Positions 48,832-60,000 of a stretch of 60,000 nt of DNA are shown here, one piece after another. The stretch covers positions 17,677,001 to 17,737,000 of the forward strand of contig OU612067.1 of NCBI GenBank assembly GCA_914767715.1, given 5' to 3'. The DNA comes from Membranipora membranacea. Lineage: Eukaryota > Bryozoa > Gymnolaemata > Cheilostomatida > Membraniporidae. Below the pieces are notes generated by a model. The model searched no databases. It saw only the letters and a list, made by a program, of their open reading frames with translations, and was not told the origin of the DNA. Every line of letters begins with the position of its first letter. The first letter of the stretch is position 1. Both the position numbers and the translations under genes were made by a program.

Positions 48832-50080
48832 AACAGTCTATTGCCGTCGTGTTGGTAACTTTGGTACAAACATGGCCACTATAAGATGTGTGATAGTAAA
48901 ATAAGAGAAAATTTTGACAGGTTTCATTCACGTTAGCGTCTCTTATGTTTAACACCCCTTTGTATTCAGAACATTCGATTCAAACTCAGAAATATTAGTT
49001 TTTTTGAATGGGAGTTGTCTGGTTATGTTGTTAGAATCGGGCAACTCCCTATAATAATTAGTTTTAAACTAAATACTGCTGTTATATTTTTTAAGAAAAC
49101 TTGCAAGTTTGTTCAATAGTCTCTGTCACTTATATTACATAAGTTTCCATTCCTCAGCACCTTTGTCCTTTGATTTGCTCACAGTTTTTAATAGCAAGAT
49201 CTTCACCTTTTATAACCATGTGTCTGTTTGTTTTCCGGTTTAGGGTTTAGTATAAGATATAGATAATTCTTTGATCCATCTGTCTTGTCAGTTTTACTGT
49301 AAATATATAATGATTTATTTTATCACATTTAAAAAAATACATATTAATATATAAAATCCATATTACAAATGAGCTTTATATTATAGTATTTTAATACCCT
49401 CGGAGTAGGCCAAGTGGTGAATTTGGGTATTTTCACCTTCGTCTGCCTGCCACACGACAATATTATAGCCACAATAGGGTTTTAATGTATGTTTATGTGA
49501 CATTCAGGTGAAACGACCGAAATCAACTCTTAAAGATCGGCTCTGATCCAGTTAGTCTGTTTTTGGATTTGCCATCAGCTTACTTGTTGGCAGCAACACG
49601 TTATGTAGACAGATTTGATCAAACAAAAAAACACACTTTTGCAGTTCTCTTTAGACCAGAGAGAGAATTCACGTGTTTTTAATATTGGTCCATGATACAA
49701 GATAATGGCTCTTCTAAGGATTTTTCAGAAAGGAAATTTCTATAATATAGAAATTTCCTTTCTGAAAAATAAATTTGCCTGTGGCAGTTGGTATATTATA
49801 CCAACAAAACCAACGTAAGACCACAGAGATCTGTAAGAAAGTGTCAAACTGATGTGTATATAAAACGGTCACGAACTGTGAAATGTAGCAAGGCAATCTT
49901 AAAAAACAAAGACTATCTAGCCTAACAAGTTTAAATTGTTTCTGTATTTACAATTTATTATTTATTATTTTCTCTCTCCAAGGGGGCTTTTTATCTCGAT
50001 GTAAACATCTTTGGACAAAGAGTATAAATTAAACAAACAAACAAACTGCCATAGGCAAAGTTATGCTCCCTCTGCAGCAA
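48832..50080. other. DAZAP2 3' region and spacer before CYBA
   Basis: AT-rich, no gene supported. Holds the perfect palindrome at 49720-49770 and an AAAC microsatellite at about 50029-50045. The first few hundred bases are probably the 3' untranslated region of the long DAZAP2 form. Confidence 0.5.
49720..49770. repeat. 51-bp perfect palindrome
   Basis: ATTTTTCAGAAAGGAAATTT (start) runs to its exact complement ending at 49770, with 25-bp arms around one central base. The arms contain a splice-acceptor-like TTTTTCAG. It could be a small fold-back element or a hairpin in the spacer. Confidence 0.9.
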
Positions 50081-50220
50081 CTTGATTGGATAGCCGTACA
50101 AGACATTGGCCAATGACACTTGATAGCATAACAACAGAAGTAGTTTCACTTTGAAACAACAAGGAAGGCAGCTTGTGCTTGTGCTTTATTTTCATAAAAG
50201 TGTGCTGTTGCTGCTAGTTG
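50081..50220 (+). promoter_or_regulatory. CYBA promoter and non-coding first exon
   Basis: CCAAT-type elements: ATTGG at 50085-50089 and the palindromic TTGGCCAAT at 50106-50114. A consensus donor follows (CTAGTTG/GTAAGTC, exon end 50220). The matching acceptor is probably TATATTTTAG at 51043-51052, so the leader continues from 51053 to the ATG at 51088. The intron is about 830 bp. No TATA box was seen. Inferred from splice sites only. Confidence 0.45.
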
Positions 50221-50411
50221 GTAAGTCATCCATTTGAGATTAAAATACTGAATATAAGTGTAAAGGCAGCAAAATTTGCTTAGCAAACCCCATGATTATC
50301 TCAAACTTTTAGCCCCTAGAAGAAATCTGCAGCACAAAACTACACACAAGTAAAATTTTAGTTAATACAAGTGAGTGGAAAGAAATAGGCCTGGCATCTG
50401 GAGTTACAAGC

Positions 50412-50705
50412 ATGTATACTCTAGGAGCAACAGTTTTAATGTTACTCCTTGGTATACTTCGCCAATGTGGAGTTTGGCACAAATTTCAAGACATGGTAGC
50501 TGACTGTGGGCTGGTTGAGTGGTTGCAAACAGCTGCTCACTGTGTTTCCTACATGACCAGTTTCCTACATACCCTGTTTCCTACCATACCCAATTCGAGG
50601 CATGGATGTCTTATCGATGATATGCCTACTTTGATACAGTCTCTGACCAAGAAGTATGATACTCATTGCTTGCTCTCTGACTTACTGAACTTCCTTGCAA
50701 AATAA
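50412..50705 (+). CDS. uncharacterised 97-codon open frame in CYBA 5' intron
   Basis: ATG to TAA without introns, 97 aa. Begins with a hydrophobic stretch (MYTLGATVLMLLLGILRQC), then a Cys/His-rich middle and a Leu-rich end (LLSDLLNFLAK). No family recognised. It lies within the proposed first intron of CYBA on the same strand. A second 68-codon frame at 50755-50961 is in another frame. It could be an intron-nested gene, an upstream exon or chance. Confidence 0.25.
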   Translation: MYTLGATVLMLLLGILRQCGVWHKFQDMVADCGLVEWLQTAAHCVSYMTSFLHTLFPTIPNSRHGCLIDDMPTLIQSLTKKYDTHCLLSDLLNFLAK

Positions 50706-51087
50706 TAAGTTCTAAATCATTCGCAACCAACTGTGGGCCTATTACTATATAGGAGTGTACTTATCAAGATGTGTAGTTGTAGTTACACAGGATTTCATGG
50801 ACATAAATTCCCTACCAATGTTATCACAAGTTCCATATGATATGGTAGGCGGTACACTCGAAAAAGTAATGCTATCGAAGCATACTAGAGCGAGTTCACT
50901 ATTACCACTAGCTTTTCGCAGCTTTGATAATAGATTTGTGTGCTCCCTAGTGGGTATTTGATCATTCATAATCTACTGCTGCTGGAATGATTTAATAATC
51001 CTTTGTTTGTGAGTCGTTATGTCTTCTATATTCAATTTCATTTATATTTTAGATATCGTAAACACTTGAGCCTGATCCACATATAAG

Positions 51088-53766
51088 ATGGGTGGTCACA
51101 GGAATATGGAATATGCTTTTTGGGCGAACGAGCAGTGCTTCGGTTCCGCTGTCTGTGAGTTTCTACTTATATTTCATGTATATCTCTCGGTGCTCAATAT
51201 ATTTATGAATTTTCACTCGCTGTAAAAACTGGCAAGGCAAGAAATTGATGTTGCCAATGTAGCCTTTTATGAGGCGCACTGTATCAGCATGGTTTCTAGT
51301 GTGTTGTATTTGCTCAGGGGAGCCCTAGATTGAATAATTGTTACAGTGGTAGTAACCTTATCTCAATAGCCCCTTGTTTTGGCAAAAACGGGGGCTTTGA
51401 GATAAGGCTACTACCCCAGGAGAGCCCTTGCTTAGATATTTGTTTCGGTGATAGTAACTTTATCTCAAAGCCCTCGTTTTTGAAAAAAAGGGAAAAAATG
51501 AGGCTTTTTAGATAAGGCTAAGCGATATTGGTTTTGTTACTCCTCCTAAGACACATTAATCTTGATTCTATTTCTAGTGATGTTCCTCGGCGGGATCGTA
51601 GGAGCTATACCATTCCCTGCATTTGAAAGCGGCGGCAAACCGCTGTTTTACGGATATTGGTGGGCAGCGATATATTCTATTATAGTAGGTCTGTTAGTGA
51701 TGGTCATAGAATATCCGAGAGGGAAGAGGAGGAAGGGAAATGTCGTCGAGAGAAGGTAAGAATGATGACTGCTTACTCACCAAATACTGCGATCTTTTTT
51801 TAGACATCATCGCATAGATGTCTTCTCACTCTTTCTCTCTCTCTATCTGTAACTGTTATAGGAGACAAAGTTTTGTGATGGTAATGCCCAACTGTATTGT
51901 CTGACCTCAATGTGAGCTTCAGTAAACCTTTATTTATTTATATTGTCTCTTAAATCGGGTTGTTTTGAGTTCTTGAACTAGTCAAACTCAAGTCACCATT
52001 TTTTTATTTTTTGGTTTGTTGCTTTAGAAAACTAGGGAAAAAATTTTAAGCTTAAACATTTTAATATTCAACTTGGGGGAAAGCCATTTACATTACGCGT
52101 TGATATATCGACCAGAAAATGCATTTGGTTAGATTGACGGTTCAACACAGAGATGGAAAGTTAGGTAAACTAAAGTTTAAGCGTCCCAACTGTGGCAGGA
52201 TAGCTGGAAGAGGGATTTCATTATCAACCACTAATGAAATGTCTCTACCAGCTATACCGCCACAGGTAAACTACTGTAAACGTCATAGATTACTTCTATT
52301 GACTAGGTCTTTCCATTCCATCTTGTGTATAGCATGAATGATTTTTTATTTTTTTGCAGATTTCAGAGTGGACTAGGGAAGTTTGTTACTGCTCTCGGAC
52401 CCTTAACTAGAAACTATTACAGCAGATTCGTCATATATTTCCTTTTGTCGATACCTCCGTGCACCCTGGTAACTTCAATCTTAGGAGGTAAGCTTTAGTA
52501 GCCCATCAGTAGAGCTATTTGTATTGTGGTGGATCGCTTATAACCTAGCCTTATTCCGAAGGCCCCAATTATTTTTACAAACAAAGAGGGGGGCCTTTGA
52601 GATAGGGCCACTGAATTAGATATGGAATTCAATGGATAGGGCTATGATAACCCGTTTCTAGATGAAAGTTTCTGAACACCACGAAGGCAAAATATGTTTA
52701 CTTTAATTCAATTAGACTAGAAGGAAATGTGAAAATGAGATTTGGTGACTAAAACTCACTAGATGAAATATTTATGCTTAGAGGGCTTACTGTATTATAT
52801 CACTTGGCCACATATTTGATTTGACTCAACATACTTTATTCACTTATCATGCGATGATCAGCTAAAAGCAGAAGTATATATCTCCTACATTTGGGAGACT
52901 ATTCATAAGATGACTTAACACAATGCATTGTGTGCGTCATGAATGTGTGTCATTGGTGTGCATCAAACATGTAATTGGCCTATTATATTGTATTATGATC
53001 TAATTGATAAGCTGTGTGCTCACGCCAAAATCATGAAATTCTACTTGTATGTGAGTATTGGATGGTTTATACAATGTTTAAAAAGCGAAAATTTTCAAAT
53101 ATTGCAAAACCATGTTTAGTGTGAGTTGGATATACCAACTAAATTGTTGGTATAATTCTTTCCATTTGATGATGTCAGATATGCTCCACTTCCTGCAGAC
53201 CCAAAGTTTTCCCTGGCCTGTTGACAAGACATAATAAGCCACTCAGAGGTCTCAAAACAGGTCCACTAGGATACTATGGATAGTTGGTGTGGGCTGAGGT
53301 ATTGGCAAATGATCGTCGGGATTATCCAATTACAATATAACATAACAGCATGTTTTATAAAACGCAACAACTGAAAAACCTCATGTCTTACTTGCCATCT
53401 TATATCTCCGCACTGAAATCTCAAATCCCCTCACCAACATGACAGAGCTCTATAAAACTTCTGTGGTATATAAATGGGATACATGTACATATTACCCTGT
53501 TGCCAAGCCATGCATTGTATTGCTCTGTACCTTGTAGATGTCCCCTCTCGTACATCACTTGACATGTTTTTCTGTAACTTTCAGGTTTGGGCTTAGCTGT
53601 GGGCAGTCTGATATACCTTGTGTCAGGGATTAAGGGTGAGCAGTGGTGCTCTCCCTCTACCTCAGGATCACAGGCTAATGCAAAACCAAGCAATGCTAAA
53701 TACATCAGCGAAGCTCCTAAAAACCCTCCACCTCGAAGGCCTGTGGCTGCCAACGGCGAAAATTGA
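51088..53766 (+). CDS. CYBA: p22phox, cytochrome b-245 light chain
   Basis: Membrane partner of NOX enzymes, stabilising them and docking the organiser subunit. Coding exons 51088-51154, 51578-51755, 52360-52487 and 53585-53766 give 184 aa (human 195), phases 1, 2, 1. Family marks: MEYAFWANEQ at the start, IEYPRGKRRKGNVVERR after the second hydrophobic region, LGPLTRNYYSRFVIYFLLSI, and IKGEQW before the cytosolic tail. The tail keeps the SH3-binding proline motif (KNPPPRRP, human SNPPPRPP), so p47phox/NOXO1-type regulation is plausible. Human His94 aligns with Tyr in RFVIYFLLS. The loop after FLGGIVGAIP is about 8 residues longer than in human. Introns hold three hairpins of one family and one family A hairpin. 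Confidence 0.94.
51348..51415. repeat. hairpin family B, copy 1
   Basis: Arms GGTAGTAACCTTATCTCAAT and ATAAGGCTACTACC-type complement, with AGCCCC/GGGGGCT inside and a 16-bp loop. Located in CYBA intron 2, about 160 bp upstream of the second coding exon. Confidence 0.85.
51452..51521. repeat. hairpin family B, copy 2
   Basis: TAGTAACTTTATCTCAAAGC, then CCTCGTTTTT, pairs with AATGAGGCTTTTTAGATAAG plus GCTA. It starts about 36 bp after copy 1 and shares the same arm words, with an A-rich loop. It ends about 57 bp before the second coding exon of CYBA. Confidence 0.8.
52191..52264. repeat. fold-back element, family A, second copy
   Basis: TGTGGCAGGATAGCTGGAAG pairs with CTACCAGCTATACCGCCACA, with GGATTTCATTA against TAATGAAATG inside. 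The core ATGAAATGTCTCTACCAGC matches the arm of the element at 42203-42352. In the third CYBA intron. Confidence 0.8.
52545..52613. repeat. hairpin family B, copy 3
   Basis: CTAGCCTTATTCCGAAGGCC pairs with GGGGGGCCTTTGAGATAGGG, with CACTG beyond. Same layout as copies 1 and 2 (TTATC..AAAGCCCC core). In the last CYBA intron, about 60 bp after the third coding exon. Confidence 0.75.
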
Positions 53767-56166
53767 TATTTCTTAACATAAACTTGTTTGTCAAATGTAT
53801 ATATGAGACAATTATCTATGCGATCACTATTCATTCCATTGACAAGTCCATCCTATAACAGTATATCAGGAGTTACCCTCTCTTTCTATGTTTTGAGGAC
53901 AATACAGTATCTCTTTGTTCACTTCCGATCCCGTACTGAGATAATTCATCAAAATTCCACCCTTTCTTTTTTGTACTCACTACAACTTTGGCCTACATTC
54001 GGTTGCTGGGCAAAAATACAGATATGATCCTGGAATTGTTCCAAATATTGGATTTAGTAAAGTTGTTTACAAAGAATTTGTATCATTCAGCTACGTCGTG
54101 TACAATTGGTCATCTCACATCAATTTTCCTATCATTCGATGAGCAAGGGAGCGTTTGGCAATATGAGATCTGAAAACTGTCGGCACAAGCCAGGTGTATC
54201 CCTTATATGGTCAGCTTAAATCATATTTGTATAATCATCATTATTTTTTACTAGAGTTTTTAATATGACATTCTATCACCACCATTTTGACATATCAGTT
54301 TTTACTTCAGCCTATAAATTTTATATTTGATGTAGTGATTTTCTAAGGGGATTTTGCAATTGTTCAAGACATTAATGAAATGAAGCATGAACTTTTCCGA
54401 CTTCTTTCATTGCGTTTTCCATCTCTTTTAATGAAACTAACTGATAGCCGACATTTTATTTGTCTAGCCAACAATGATCTTCCAGAATACTAGTGTGATA
54501 TTTTCATAATTATATTGCCTATTCTATCTCCAGTTCCCTCTGTGCAAAGGCCTGTGGCTTGGCTGAAACAAAGATTAGCAAAATTAACCGTGATACCAAT
54601 GTTCGCTGACCATAAAATCGAAAATCGATTGGACATATTTTGGTTCCATATTTCCCTTCAAATTTGGTAAACACAAACAGGGGTGTTTATGGAATGACTG
54701 CCGGTTACAAAGGTAACGAAAGATAACTACCAATAATACAACTACTGAAATTGATGTTTATCTAACTAATAAGTATTTAGTGCTACTGTTTGAATATTCT
54801 GGCCATGGAGCAGGTCTGGACTTTGATGTTTCATGCACTAAAACAGTGATGCGGGATGGCAGACGAATGGCCAATATGAGGGGACTTTTCCAGTGTTGAC
54901 ACCTGACACACCTTCCTCTCGTTGTCAAGGAGATCCATTATCACATTGTCTATTCATCAAGTGAGGGAATTTTCCTCTCCGGAAGAGGACGATACAAAAA
55001 TATGATAATGAAAATAAGATGGCGCTAGATGAGCTTTTGACTTATATTTGTTTAATTGTTCTATTTCAAAACTATGTTTATTCTGACTTTCTGCACAGGG
55101 AAAATCTCAGGAAACAAATATCTTTAAAATCCTAAGCAACTTGAAATTACGATGAGCATAGATAGGCCTACTTGGGGATCTTTGTTTTATTGTATGCCAA
55201 ATAAAAAGTGTATTATAAACACAATGCATTTCAAAGCTAGTCTGCATTAATCAATCCAGGGTTCCATCCACTGTAGATATGAAAGGTATGTTGAGAATCT
55301 TTAGTGGTCGGCTAAGATTATGCATACCTATTTGATAATCAGAGCTACCCTGGACTCTGGTACCCTTTTTCTGTCCATCATTTGCAGACTTGCCAATATT
55401 CTTCAAACTTATCAATCTCAAAAGTTCTGTCAGAATGTTACATCAGCTTTTCTTTTCTCCATTGCTGCAGACTCCACTCCAGGACACCAATGTCAAATCT
55501 GAATGCTCTAAGATTGCATAAAAAATCATTCCCAAATTTAAAAAGCAACAAAAGTTATTCCATTTGCAGGGAATAATGTGGGGCATTTTTGTTACCTTGT
55601 GGTAAATTCCAATAATTTGCCATGCCTAGGTTTTTTCGGAATGGTTTTGGTTTGGGTGGGTACTTTAATCCCCTCATTCTTCAATATCAGATCATAACGC
55701 AATGGTATTCATCTCTTAATGACCTGTTGACCCCCTCTACGCCCACAAATTAAAAAGAATTGACCAACAATGAGACTGTTACGGATTTTCCTTTGCCAAG
55801 TTACATTTTGTCGAATCAGTTTTTTGGCCGATTGTCTGATTGATTGCATTATGCAGAGAGTAGGATGACTGGCCCCTGGGTTTTTTCCTTGATTCTATCC
55901 AATCATAATGATGTGCTAAATACCCTCCCTTGTTTGCTATTTATTTCCTTGACATGACTCTGACAGACCATGGAATTTTTCCACAGTCAATTAGTATTGA
56001 TAGATTGGGCCACGCTATGCCTTTATAATGATATGTATGTATCGCTTTAATGCCAGTAGACTTTGAGCTCTTATCAATTGAGATATCGGATCTAGGATAG
56101 AAGTTTTAAGGTCAACTCAGGAGCTATTTTTAGTCACTAACAGTATCGGTACTCACCTCACACAAA
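53767..56166. other. spacer between CYBA and PYCR
   Basis: 2.4 kb with no supported gene. Short open frames near 53.8, 54.0 and 55.4 kb lack splice context or family marks. No repeat stands out. The final bases before 56167 are presumably PYCR leader; no TATA box is evident. Confidence 0.5.
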
Positions 56167-59100
56167 ATGGCTGGTTTCATTGGAGCAGGCAAAATGGCTC
56201 AGGCTTTGTGCCGAGGATTCTTAACCTCAGGTGAGTAAACAAGCAATGAAGTGATTGCTCATATCCTTAGCTCTTTCAATGAATCTGTGTCCAGAAAAAG
56301 GACTTGATGAGATGTTTGCTCGTATGCTTTAAATATATCTATGATTTTACATTATTTAGTCTGCTCCATATTAATCATACCTACATTAGATATCTGAGTA
56401 AGTAAGGTTGTATCTTCTTTGCAGGTCTCCTCAAACCCTCACAGATAATGATGAGTGATCCTTACATCAGTGAGGTGACCAAATTGAAGGTATGTATATA
56501 ACTTGACAGCTTGGGCCCCACCCCCCTCCCCCAGTGTCATGCCAATAAGACAACATTTTTAGGAAGCCAGATGAGGCTATCGGCCATGAATCTTGACTTG
56601 CAACACAAATACTTCAAATTACTATCATGTGTAATAGCCTAATCCCGTCATCGCTTACCATAGCCAGTCTTGGCAAGCTTTGTTGTGACAGCTTGTTAAG
56701 ACAGGCTACTTTTATCACTAGCTTGATTTTGTGGTCCACAATGATGCTCCATATAAATCTAAAAAAGTTGTTTACACTCTATGAAGGTCACTAGCAAGAA
56801 TTTTGGTCATTACAAGGCTATTAGCTATTGAGCTGCATCTAATTTAGCTTCTCTTGGTTAGCAAGTAACAAAATAATTTGGGAGGATATGACAAAGATTG
56901 AAAAGCTCTTATTATTGCGTTTAGAAATAGCTACCCTGGGTACAGAAAAGTTTGCAAGAAACAATTCTGCTGGTATGTACATTTTGTCGGCCTTGTAATC
57001 AGGTCATCTATGTTTTATTTGCAGTCTCTTGGAATATTACTAACAGAATGCAACAAGCAGACAGTGAAAAATAGCAACTTAGTTATCCTCGCAGTGAAGC
57101 CAAACATAGTCAGAAATGTACTGAAGGAATTGTCCCCACACTTAACCAAAAACCATGTGATCATGTCACTCGCAGCTGGAGTCAATTTAAAAACTTTAGA
57201 AAAAGTGAGTTTCTATATCATTTTGAATATGTACTCCTTGGTATGATATAAATCGAAATAGAATCTAAGGTGTGTAAGTCATGTCTACTTGTGGGTTTCA
57301 TTTAAGGAAATCACTCCATAAACAGGCTATCATGGTAGCCATCTTCCCACCATGGCAAATGAATAAAATCTGTTTTTATTTTTGTTGTTGACCTACCTGC
57401 GTTCGTTCCATTCCATCGCTTCCGAATTTTTTTAAATTCATCTTCAGATCAAATGCACATTCTACTTTATTAATCAGAGTCTTGATTTATTTTCATTTTA
57501 TAGTAGGTAAGTAGGTCCTAATTTGCCTTCGTTTTGAAGGATCTGCCACCTAGAACACGGGTGGTGAGAGTAATGCCCAACACACCCTCACTAGTTGAGG
57601 CTGGGGCATCAGTCTTTAGTTCTGGCACTAATGCACTGCCAGAGGATGTGGAACTGGTGAAAGCACTGCTTGCATCTGTCGGACTTGTGGAGGAAATCCC
57701 AGAGAAGTTAATGGATGTAGCTACAGGGGTTAGTGGCAGCGGACCTGCATATGTAAGTGAAGTGATATATAATACAAGTATAAACATGACATCATCATAA
57801 GAATGAAAGCTTAGGAGTTTTTAAGTTTTAACATGCCAATTTACTCTCTCTATTATGCCCATAAACTTATATTTACTGCGTATCTATGTGTTTTATTGGT
57901 TGACTCTGATCTATTTTTTATGGTCACTATAAATCACCATCAGAGATGGTACATCGTAAGGTATAAGTTATTTTAATTTTTGTTATTTGTTTAGACAATA
58001 GAGAGGTTGTGAAGTCTCTTAGTTGTTTTCCGAGATGTTCGAAGTTGTTGGTCAGTTTGATATTAGCGTGATCTGTGATGTCTTTTCATTTCTCATTCCC
58101 TGACAGATTTCAAAACCTCTCTATTGATTGTAACAGCGTCAAGATTTGAAAACACTATCTCAACATTGTTTATTTTTCTCAGATTTACCTGGCTATAGAG
58201 GCGTTATCAGATGGAGGAGTGAAGATGGGCTTACCAAGAGAGCTGTCAACTGCGTTGGCGGCCCAAACTGTTATGGTAAGCTTAGAATAAATCCTCATAC
58301 TGAGAGGGAAAGATAACATCATCATGACTGCCATTTTGTTTCACAAATGTGTGTTGTTCTAGTTATTTTCAGATCGTTACATTTCTTGCACACAATAATA
58401 TTTAATAGCTGTGAGGATTTCAGACGAATTTGTTCAAACATCTAATGCAAATAGTAAACACATTGGGGAGGGAGGCATTTGATGTTGAAATTTGCTAGAT
58501 GAATTGTATTTTGTTTCACAATAACAGCCATGACTAAAATAGTGCATATAGATGGGTGAATTTAAGTTTCCCTCATGCATCTATCATGCGTTTCATTGAC
58601 AACGTAACATTGACAATGTGCCTCTCAGCAACATGACTATTTTAGAGTTAGGGACATAGACTTAGGTAAGGAAACATTTGGAGGAACGCACTGGGAAGCA
58701 TAGTTACGCATTTATAGCTGAGTGAGTCAGATAATAGTTGCAATTGGCACATTTGCATAAATATGTAATTTTTTTAAGAAGATAACTTTGACACATACAT
58801 GAAGTCCCGCCTGGTAGTTTTTGTTAGTGATATATGGCAAATGCTGAAACACAGCTGCATATTTATCAAATTTCGATGGAACAAATTTTGAGAGTTTATC
58901 TTATGCCCCCAACATAATACATACGAGGTATATCAAACACGATAAATATTGTCCCAATAATACTTCATCTGACTCTAACCCACAGCGTCAAAAGAGAAGA
59001 AAACTACCAACGAATATAAATAATTAAAATATTTCTTGTGTTTCAGGGAGCTGCAAAGATGGTGATTGAGTCAGGTGACCATCCAGGTCAGCTAAAGGAT

Positions 59101-59355
59101 AGTGTGTGCTCAGCTGGAGGTACTACCATAGCTGGGATAGCAGCACTCGAACAGAACGGCTTCAGATCTACGCTAATACAAGCTGTCGAGGCGGTTACTA
59201 AACGGTCCGCCGAGTTGTCGATGCAAAGCATGATGGTTGTAGAACCTCAGGCTACAAATGAAAACAAACAATCTGTTGGTCAACAAAAGAGCAAGCAACA
59301 GGAAACGAACATTGTAAACGGAAAAAGAAGGGCAATGGGCGCAGGAGAGAAATAA
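56167..59355 (+). CDS. PYCR1: pyrroline-5-carboxylate reductase
   Basis: Last step of proline synthesis: reduces pyrroline-5-carboxylate with NAD(P)H. Exons 56167-56230, 56425-56489, 57025-57204, 57540-57752, 58183-58275 and 59047-59355 give 307 aa (human PYCR1 319). Rossmann motif [12 protein letters not shown] at the N-terminus, [10 protein letters not shown] and MSLAAGV in the nucleotide domain, [19 protein letters not shown], then GVSGSGPAY. The C-terminal dimer domain has [37 protein letters not shown] and [13 protein letters not shown] hydrophilic tail of about 40 residues rich in Gln, Lys and Asn follows. Phases agree throughout. Resembles PYCR1/2 more than PYCR3, from remembered motifs. 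Catalytic and cofactor features are intact. Confidence 0.96.
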
Positions 59356-59356
59356 A
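59351..59356 (+). terminator. AATAAA overlapping the PYCR stop
   Basis: The last codon and stop (AAA TAA A) spell AATAAA. If used, the transcript would have almost no 3' untranslated region. Another site downstream is just as possible. Confidence 0.3.
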
Positions 59357-60000
59357 CTCAGGGATCAAATATTCACAAATATTTATTATTCTACATGTAA
59401 TCTCTTTGCTAGTCATATTCTTAGACAACTTCAAAAATTACTGTTTTAAGTAATCAGTTATGCATCATCCAGATATGAACCTGGTTTGGTGGTAGTCTTG
59501 TCATGTGTTGCCCACAAAAAAGGCTCAAGATTAGCAGCCGTTTTAGGTTGATTCGAATCTGAACAAATATTTTGTTTAGAGGCTAAGTTTTTTCTTCATT
59601 CACACCATGTGTGGACCCATACTTGTAGATCTCAAGATTTTATACTTTATACACGGCTAGCGCAATCACTCATTGAAATGCTGTAAATGATATGTCGTAA
59701 TATTGTAAATGAATTTTCCTGTTCCTGAAGACCTTTTATACTTTAGAGTTGTGTTGGTTTCTCATTTGTTTTGAACCGTCAAAGTGCCATAATGAATACA
59801 TCGAGTACAAAAAATTCAAAATCAAGGTGAAATACAAAACTGAAAACCAATGGTGTTCATCCATTGACAGGGTTGTTCGAGGTTCGTGCCAGCATAAAAT
59901 GATGTAGGCCTATGGTATACGTACCTTGTGAATAGTCATATCATGTAGCCATCTTCTTGAGGTCATGTGACAAGACCACCTTGTACACTACAGCTGCAGG
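59357..60000. other. end of window; possible minus-strand gene
   Basis: No full gene is seen. On the minus strand a 14-codon open stretch starting ATG at 59966 ends at a consensus donor (CACAAG/GTACGT, exon end 59925). A short open stretch ending TKPGSYLDDA-stop lies at about 59460-59510. They may belong to one gene but no connecting exon was found. Confidence 0.25.

Noticed and set aside
53421-53834. Minus-strand 137-codon frame
   Set aside because: Antisense shadow of the last CYBA exon, which has strong p22phox features on the plus strand.
1-60000. CRISPR arrays, operons, phage or plasmid functions, intact transposase or reverse transcriptase genes
   Set aside because: None seen. Repeats here are tandem satellites or fold-back elements, and all real genes are spliced animal genes.

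Overview
This is a window of animal nuclear DNA: AT-rich, with spliced genes (GT-AG introns of about 0.1 to 3.1 kb), long non-coding spacers, simple repeats and many fold-back repeats. It is not bacterial, so operons and ribosome binding sites do not apply. The gene set (an iNOS-like nitric oxide synthase, p22phox, DAZAP2, mL53, an ARSB-like sulfatase, PYCR) and the frequent TAGGCCTA-type words suggest a marine invertebrate. An echinoderm or hemichordate is my best guess, but that is inference. I rebuilt the gene models by hand from reading frame, splice consensus, phase agreement and remembered family motifs. Every eight-gene model below closes to a whole number of codons.

Layout: (1) 1-2.7 kb, spacer with an imperfect tandem duplication. 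(2) 3.455-20.871 kb (+), complete nitric oxide synthase: 24 coding exons including one doubtful exon, about 1203 aa, with zinc tetrathiolate, heme, calmodulin, FMN, FAD and NADPH elements. (3) 22.6-24.2 kb (+), mitochondrial ribosomal protein mL53 in 3 exons. (4) 24.57-25.87 kb (-), secreted protein with two WAP four-disulfide domains, convergent with mL53. (5) 29.5-34.3 kb (+), class A GPCR in 2 exons, with possible extra C-terminal exons out to 36.73 kb. (6) 34.3-38.7 kb, spacer rich in long palindromes and a SINE-like piece. (7) 38.7-43.9 kb (-), ARSB-like sulfatase in 10 exons. (8) 44.95-48.83 kb (+), DAZAP2 homologue, divergent from the sulfatase, with two tandem alternative last exons. 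(9) 50.1-53.77 kb (+), CYBA/p22phox with a non-coding first exon. (10) 56.17-59.36 kb (+), pyrroline-5-carboxylate reductase. Sequence beyond 59.4 kb may enter a minus-strand gene.

The genes are functionally mixed and form no unit. One loose theme is that NOS (nitric oxide), p22phox (NADPH oxidase subunit) and the WAP protein could all act in host defence or redox signalling. I found no CRISPR array, no intact transposon and no clear tRNA or rRNA gene. The most unusual items are the duplicated DAZAP2 terminal exons, the phase-compatible extra GPCR tail exons, the short FMN module of the NOS with a changed FMN-loop residue, and several families of near-perfect fold-back elements.
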